From assembly GCF_003026285.1 (NCBI RefSeq), contig NZ_PYOD01000016.1, positions 1 to 64,000 on the forward strand: DNA of 64,000 nt, read 5' to 3'. This document shows, piece by piece, positions 61,790 through 64,000 of this stretch (the first letter of the stretch is position 1; the number at the start of each line of letters is the position of its first letter). Below the pieces are notes generated by a model. It had not been told where the DNA came from, searched no databases, and saw only the letters and a list, made by a program, of their open reading frames with translations. This stretch comes from Photobacterium profundum (GTDB taxonomy: Bacteria > Pseudomonadota > Gammaproteobacteria > Enterobacterales > Vibrionaceae). The position numbers and the translations under genes are program-made.

Positions 61790-62839
61790 TTACTTTATGG
61801 GTAAATAAATCGTGAATTTTGTATGCCCAGGCCAACTCACCACTTCTATTTTACCGTGGTGCTGATCGACTAAATTACGCGCAATGGATAATCCTAATCC
61901 TGTGCCGCCTTCTCGGGCCGTTACCATTGGATAAAATAGGGTGTCTTGAATCTCACTAGGAATCCCTGGGCCGTCATCAATAATGTCTATTTTTGCTGCT
62001 ATTCGATATCTTTTACCTTGAATCAACGCTTGGTGTGCCGTGCGTGTTTTTAAGGTGATATTGCCCCCGCTCACTTGCTGTAATTCAAGAGCGGCATTAC
62101 TCACAATATTTAAGATAGCTTGTTCTAGTTGTTCGGAATCCATCGTGAAGTCGGGCAAACTCGGATCGTAATCTCGATGCAGCTGAATGTTTTCACCGCA
62201 GTCGAGGTTGACGAGCTGACGCACTTTTTCAAGGACGATATGAATATTATCGATTTTTTGTAAACCGGGTCGTTGCGGGCCCAAAAGTCGGTCGACCAGA
62301 TTTCGTAGGCGATCGGCTTGTTCGATGATCATCTGGGTATATTCAGTGTAACAAGGGTCTGGAAGGGTTTTTTCGAGTAATTGAGCCGCACCGCGTAATC
62401 CACCCAGCGGATTTTTAATCTCGTGTGCTAAGCCGCGCACTAATTCTTTGGCGGCTTGCTGCTGAGCATGTTGGCTCAGCTCTTGACTGATACGACGTTG
62501 CTGATCGATAGGTTTGAGTTCGAGCAGAATTAATAACTCTTTCTGCCAAGAGATAGGGCTGGCATTTAACTCTAAGGTATAACGTTTACCATCGATAACA
62601 AAGGTGACATCACTGTCTGCTAAGCCTTGACCGCTTTGCAAGGTTGCTTGGATTAAACCAATATCAAGTGAAGAATGTTGCAATAAATTAGGAAGACGGA
62701 CTCCCAGTAAGCGACGTTTACTGTATGACAGTAATTGCTCTGCTGCTGGATTGACATAGCGCATGGTGAGTTGCTCATCAAGCAATATCACTGCGGTGAC
62801 TAAATTATTGAGAATTATAGGGGTGAAGGCAGTCGTCAC
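61790..62839 (-). CDS. glnL: nitrogen regulation sensor histidine kinase NtrB
   Basis: Phosphorylates or dephosphorylates NtrC under control of PII. I start it at GTG 62839 (VTTAFTPIILNNLV), eight bases after aagga, giving 349 residues, the E. coli length; an ATG nine bases upstream overlaps that site. N-terminal PAS domain (YVNPAAEQLLSYSKRRLLG), H-box LVRGLAHEIKNPLGGLRGAA with the phosphorylated His, N box ILNIVSNAALEL, G boxes DDGPGIP and GGTGLGLSI. Confidence 0.95.
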   Translation of the reverse strand: MTTAFTPIILNNLVTAVILLDEQLTMRYVNPAAEQLLSYSKRRLLGVRLPNLLQHSSLDIGLIQATLQSGQGLADSDVTFVIDGKRYTLELNASPISWQKELLILLELKPIDQQRRISQELSQHAQQQAAKELVRGLAHEIKNPLGGLRGAAQLLEKTLPDPCYTEYTQMIIEQADRLRNLVDRLLGPQRPGLQKIDNIHIVLEKVRQLVNLDCGENIQLHRDYDPSLPDFTMDSEQLEQAILNIVSNAALELQQVSGGNITLKTRTAHQALIQGKRYRIAAKIDIIDDGPGIPSEIQDTLFYPMVTAREGGTGLGLSIARNLVDQHHGKIEVVSWPGHTKFTIYLPIK

Positions 62840-62888
62840 GATTATCATCCTTGTTAATATCAACCGACATGCACAGTCTGTATAAAAC

Positions 62889-62894
62889 AGTATA
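62889..62894 (-). promoter_or_regulatory. glnL: glnL -10 promoter element
   Basis: On the minus strand tatact, 50 bases before the glnL start, with a weak gtgcgt 17 bases upstream that overlaps the NtrC operator. Confidence 0.5.
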
Positions 62895-62913
62895 GTGAAG
62901 AGATTGATATGAC

Positions 62914-62928
62914 GCACCATATTGGTGC
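62914..62928. promoter_or_regulatory. NtrC operator upstream of glnL
   Basis: gcacc-atatt-ggtgc is an exact NtrC half-site pair (consensus tgcacc-N5-ggtgca). It overlaps the -35 region of a minus-strand promoter whose -10 tatact is at 62889-62894, so NtrC would repress its own glnL-glnG transcript, as at E. coli glnLp. Confidence 0.85.
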
Positions 62929-63012
62929 ATTCAAGTGTAACCTGCCTGTCTACAATAGTGCATTAAAAAATCATGCATCAATCTCCATTTCAGAATGAAA
63001 CCATAGAAACCG

Positions 63013-63573
63013 TTATAACTTAGGGCTCGCAGCCGGTGGTCTGATTCGGGTCGTCGATGCGCGATGTAGATAGACGGTAATACTGTTAGATAATGCAATT
63101 ACCTTGCCGTCTTTTAATAGCTGGAGCTGTAATTGATGGCTGCCACGATCAATATCGAACAAGCTGAATGTTAAGCTGTTTTGTGGTGCAAGGTGACGGT
63201 TCCCATCCAGTACGACTTGTACCTTATAGCCTTTGGTTATTTCACGATTACTACTTGCCGTAATATCGATATGTCCTGCATTACTGCGCAGTGTTTGTTC
63301 ATGAGAAGGGGTGATAAAGCGGATTGTGGCGGGAGGAAGGGCTTCAAGTGTGGATGACTTTTCCTTGGTAACCTCTATCTCATCAACTGTGGTGCTCAAC
63401 GGTGCGCTGGGTGGGGTATCTAATTCATACACTTTCGTATGAGCGGCATTCGGCTGATCAGTAAAGTGGACGACACCATTTTTATCGACCCAAGAGTAAA
63501 TTGTTGTTGCTTGTAAAGTGAGAGTTAAGAACAAAAGGCTAACGCCGATCGGTATAAAAAGAGGTATGTGCAT
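63013..63573 (-). CDS. DUF4124 domain-containing exported protein
   Basis: 186 residues from ATG 63573 (MHIPLFIPIGVSLLFLTLTL), which has agggaga before it; an earlier ATG lies within that site's upstream sequence. Signal peptide, then the DUF4124 motif IYSWVDKNGVVHFTDQPNA (about 28-46), a linker, and a C-terminal beta domain (IRFITPSHEQTLRSNAGHID; LQLLKDGKVIALSNS). Function unknown; the gene sits between glnA and glnL in vibrios I can recall, hinting at regulation with nitrogen genes but not at a role. Confidence 0.87.
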   Translation of the reverse strand: MHIPLFIPIGVSLLFLTLTLQATTIYSWVDKNGVVHFTDQPNAAHTKVYELDTPPSAPLSTTVDEIEVTKEKSSTLEALPPATIRFITPSHEQTLRSNAGHIDITASSNREITKGYKVQVVLDGNRHLAPQNSLTFSLFDIDRGSHQLQLQLLKDGKVIALSNSITVYLHRASTTRIRPPAASPKL

Positions 63574-63631
63574 GAGTATTCTCCCTAGCTGATTCATTAT
63601 TTTTTCAGCTTTGAAGAAGGCAACAAGATCA

Positions 63632-63657
63632 AAAAGGCCTACTTGTGAAGTAGGCCT
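63632..63657 (-). terminator. glnA: glnA terminator
   Basis: Minus-strand stem taggcctactt / aagtaggcct with a three-base loop and T5, 32 bases past the glnA stop. It would separate glnA from the downstream DUF4124, glnL and glnG genes. Confidence 0.9.
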
Positions 63658-63688
63658 AAATCTTATTCTTTAGCAATTAATCAATTGC

Positions 63689-64000
63689 TTATACAGAGTA
63701 GTAAAGTTCAAACTCAAGTGGGTGAGTTGTCATATTTACTTTCTCTACATCTTCAGACTTCAGCTTGATGTAAGAATCAATAAAGTCATCAGAGAATACA
63801 CCGCCAGTTGTTAGGAACTCACGATCTTCATCTAGGTTCTGTAGGGCGATTTGTAGTGACTCTGCTACCTGTGGAATTTCAGCAGCTTCTTCAGCAGGAA
63901 GATCATACAGATCTTTATCCATTGCTTCGCCTGGGTGAATCTTGTTCTGAATACCGTCAAGACCAGCCATTAGCATTGCTGCAAACGCGAGGTATGGGTT
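63689..64000 (-). CDS. glnA: glutamine synthetase, C-terminal part (cut by window end)
   Basis: Ammonia-assimilating enzyme; only the last 103 codons are in the window, reading leftward from NPYLAFAAMLMAGLDGIQNK to the class I ending HPLEFELYYSV. The AMDKDLYDLP and DREFLTTGGVFSDDF segments are typical of the adenylylated GlnA type, though the adenylylated Tyr itself (usually near 397) is the Y of LYDLP, present here. The gene continues past 64000. Confidence 0.95.
   Translation of the reverse strand, partial: NPYLAFAAMLMAGLDGIQNKIHPGEAMDKDLYDLPAEEAAEIPQVAESLQIALQNLDEDREFLTTGGVFSDDFIDSYIKLKSEDVEKVNMTTHPLEFELYYSV

Overview
The window reads as a stretch of the main chromosome of a member of the Vibrionaceae, most likely Photobacterium or a close relative. 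Basis: gene blocks with enterobacterial order (gppA-rhlB / trxA-rho, hemCDXY / cyaA-cyaY, lptM-lysA-dapF-yigA-xerC-yigB, polA-spf-engB, yihI-hemN, glnA-glnL-glnG), Vibrio-type insertions into them (a ferredoxin between ubiD and fre, a DUF4124 protein between glnA and glnL), a long RyhB-type RNA, a Spot 42 RNA and moderate-to-low G+C. The genus is inference; no species marker was tested. I see no insertion sequence, prophage, integron or CRISPR array; this is core chromosome with small accessory pieces.

Layout. 1-700: end of an rRNA operon (5S rRNA) and non-coding DNA. 0.7-16.3 kb: YjiH-like membrane protein, gorA, rlmJ, prlC, gppA-rhlB divergent from trxA and rho, an unknown exported protein, then ubiD-ferredoxin-fre, where UbiD carries an internal gapless 113-residue tandem duplication. 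16.4-21.8 kb: asnC, a large periplasmic-sensor PAS-GGDEF-EAL protein, rsmJ, an unknown Cys/Lys-rich small protein and a 29-residue membrane peptide. 21.9-29.6 kb: hemCDXY divergent from cyaA around a perfect CRP site, then cyaY. 29.6-34.4 kb: lptM-lysA-dapF-yigA-xerC-yigB. 34.4-37.1 kb: a bufferin-type RiPP operon (two tandem precursors, DUF692/MNIO enzyme, DUF2063 partner, DoxX). 37.4-48.4 kb: uvrD with an SOS-box-like site, ggt, LysE exporter and AraC regulator, rarD, recQ, a DUF3630-like protein, yhhQ behind a preQ1-I riboswitch, and an acetyltransferase.

48.4-56.4 kb is unusually rich in regulatory RNA: ryhB with two Fur boxes, polA in a GATC-dense segment with a DnaA box, spf (Spot 42), one further well-formed sRNA candidate, and a CsrB/CsrC-type RNA with about 20 GGA motifs, followed by a decayed methyltransferase gene that runs into yihI. 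56.4-64 kb: yihI, a DUF2489 protein, hemN, add, and the glnA-DUF4124-glnL-glnG nitrogen-control block with an NtrC operator; glnA is cut by the window end.

How the parts fit: most genes serve housekeeping functions (haem, lysine/DAP and ubiquinone synthesis, RNA decay and termination, DNA repair). Superposed on them are global-control elements: cAMP-CRP (cyaA, spf), iron (Fur-RyhB), carbon storage (Csr RNA), nitrogen (NtrBC) and c-di-GMP. The strongest candidates for less-described biology are the two-precursor bufferin operon, the duplicated UbiD, the GATC/DnaA-box segment at polA, the sRNA candidate near 53.1 kb and the 29-residue membrane peptide.
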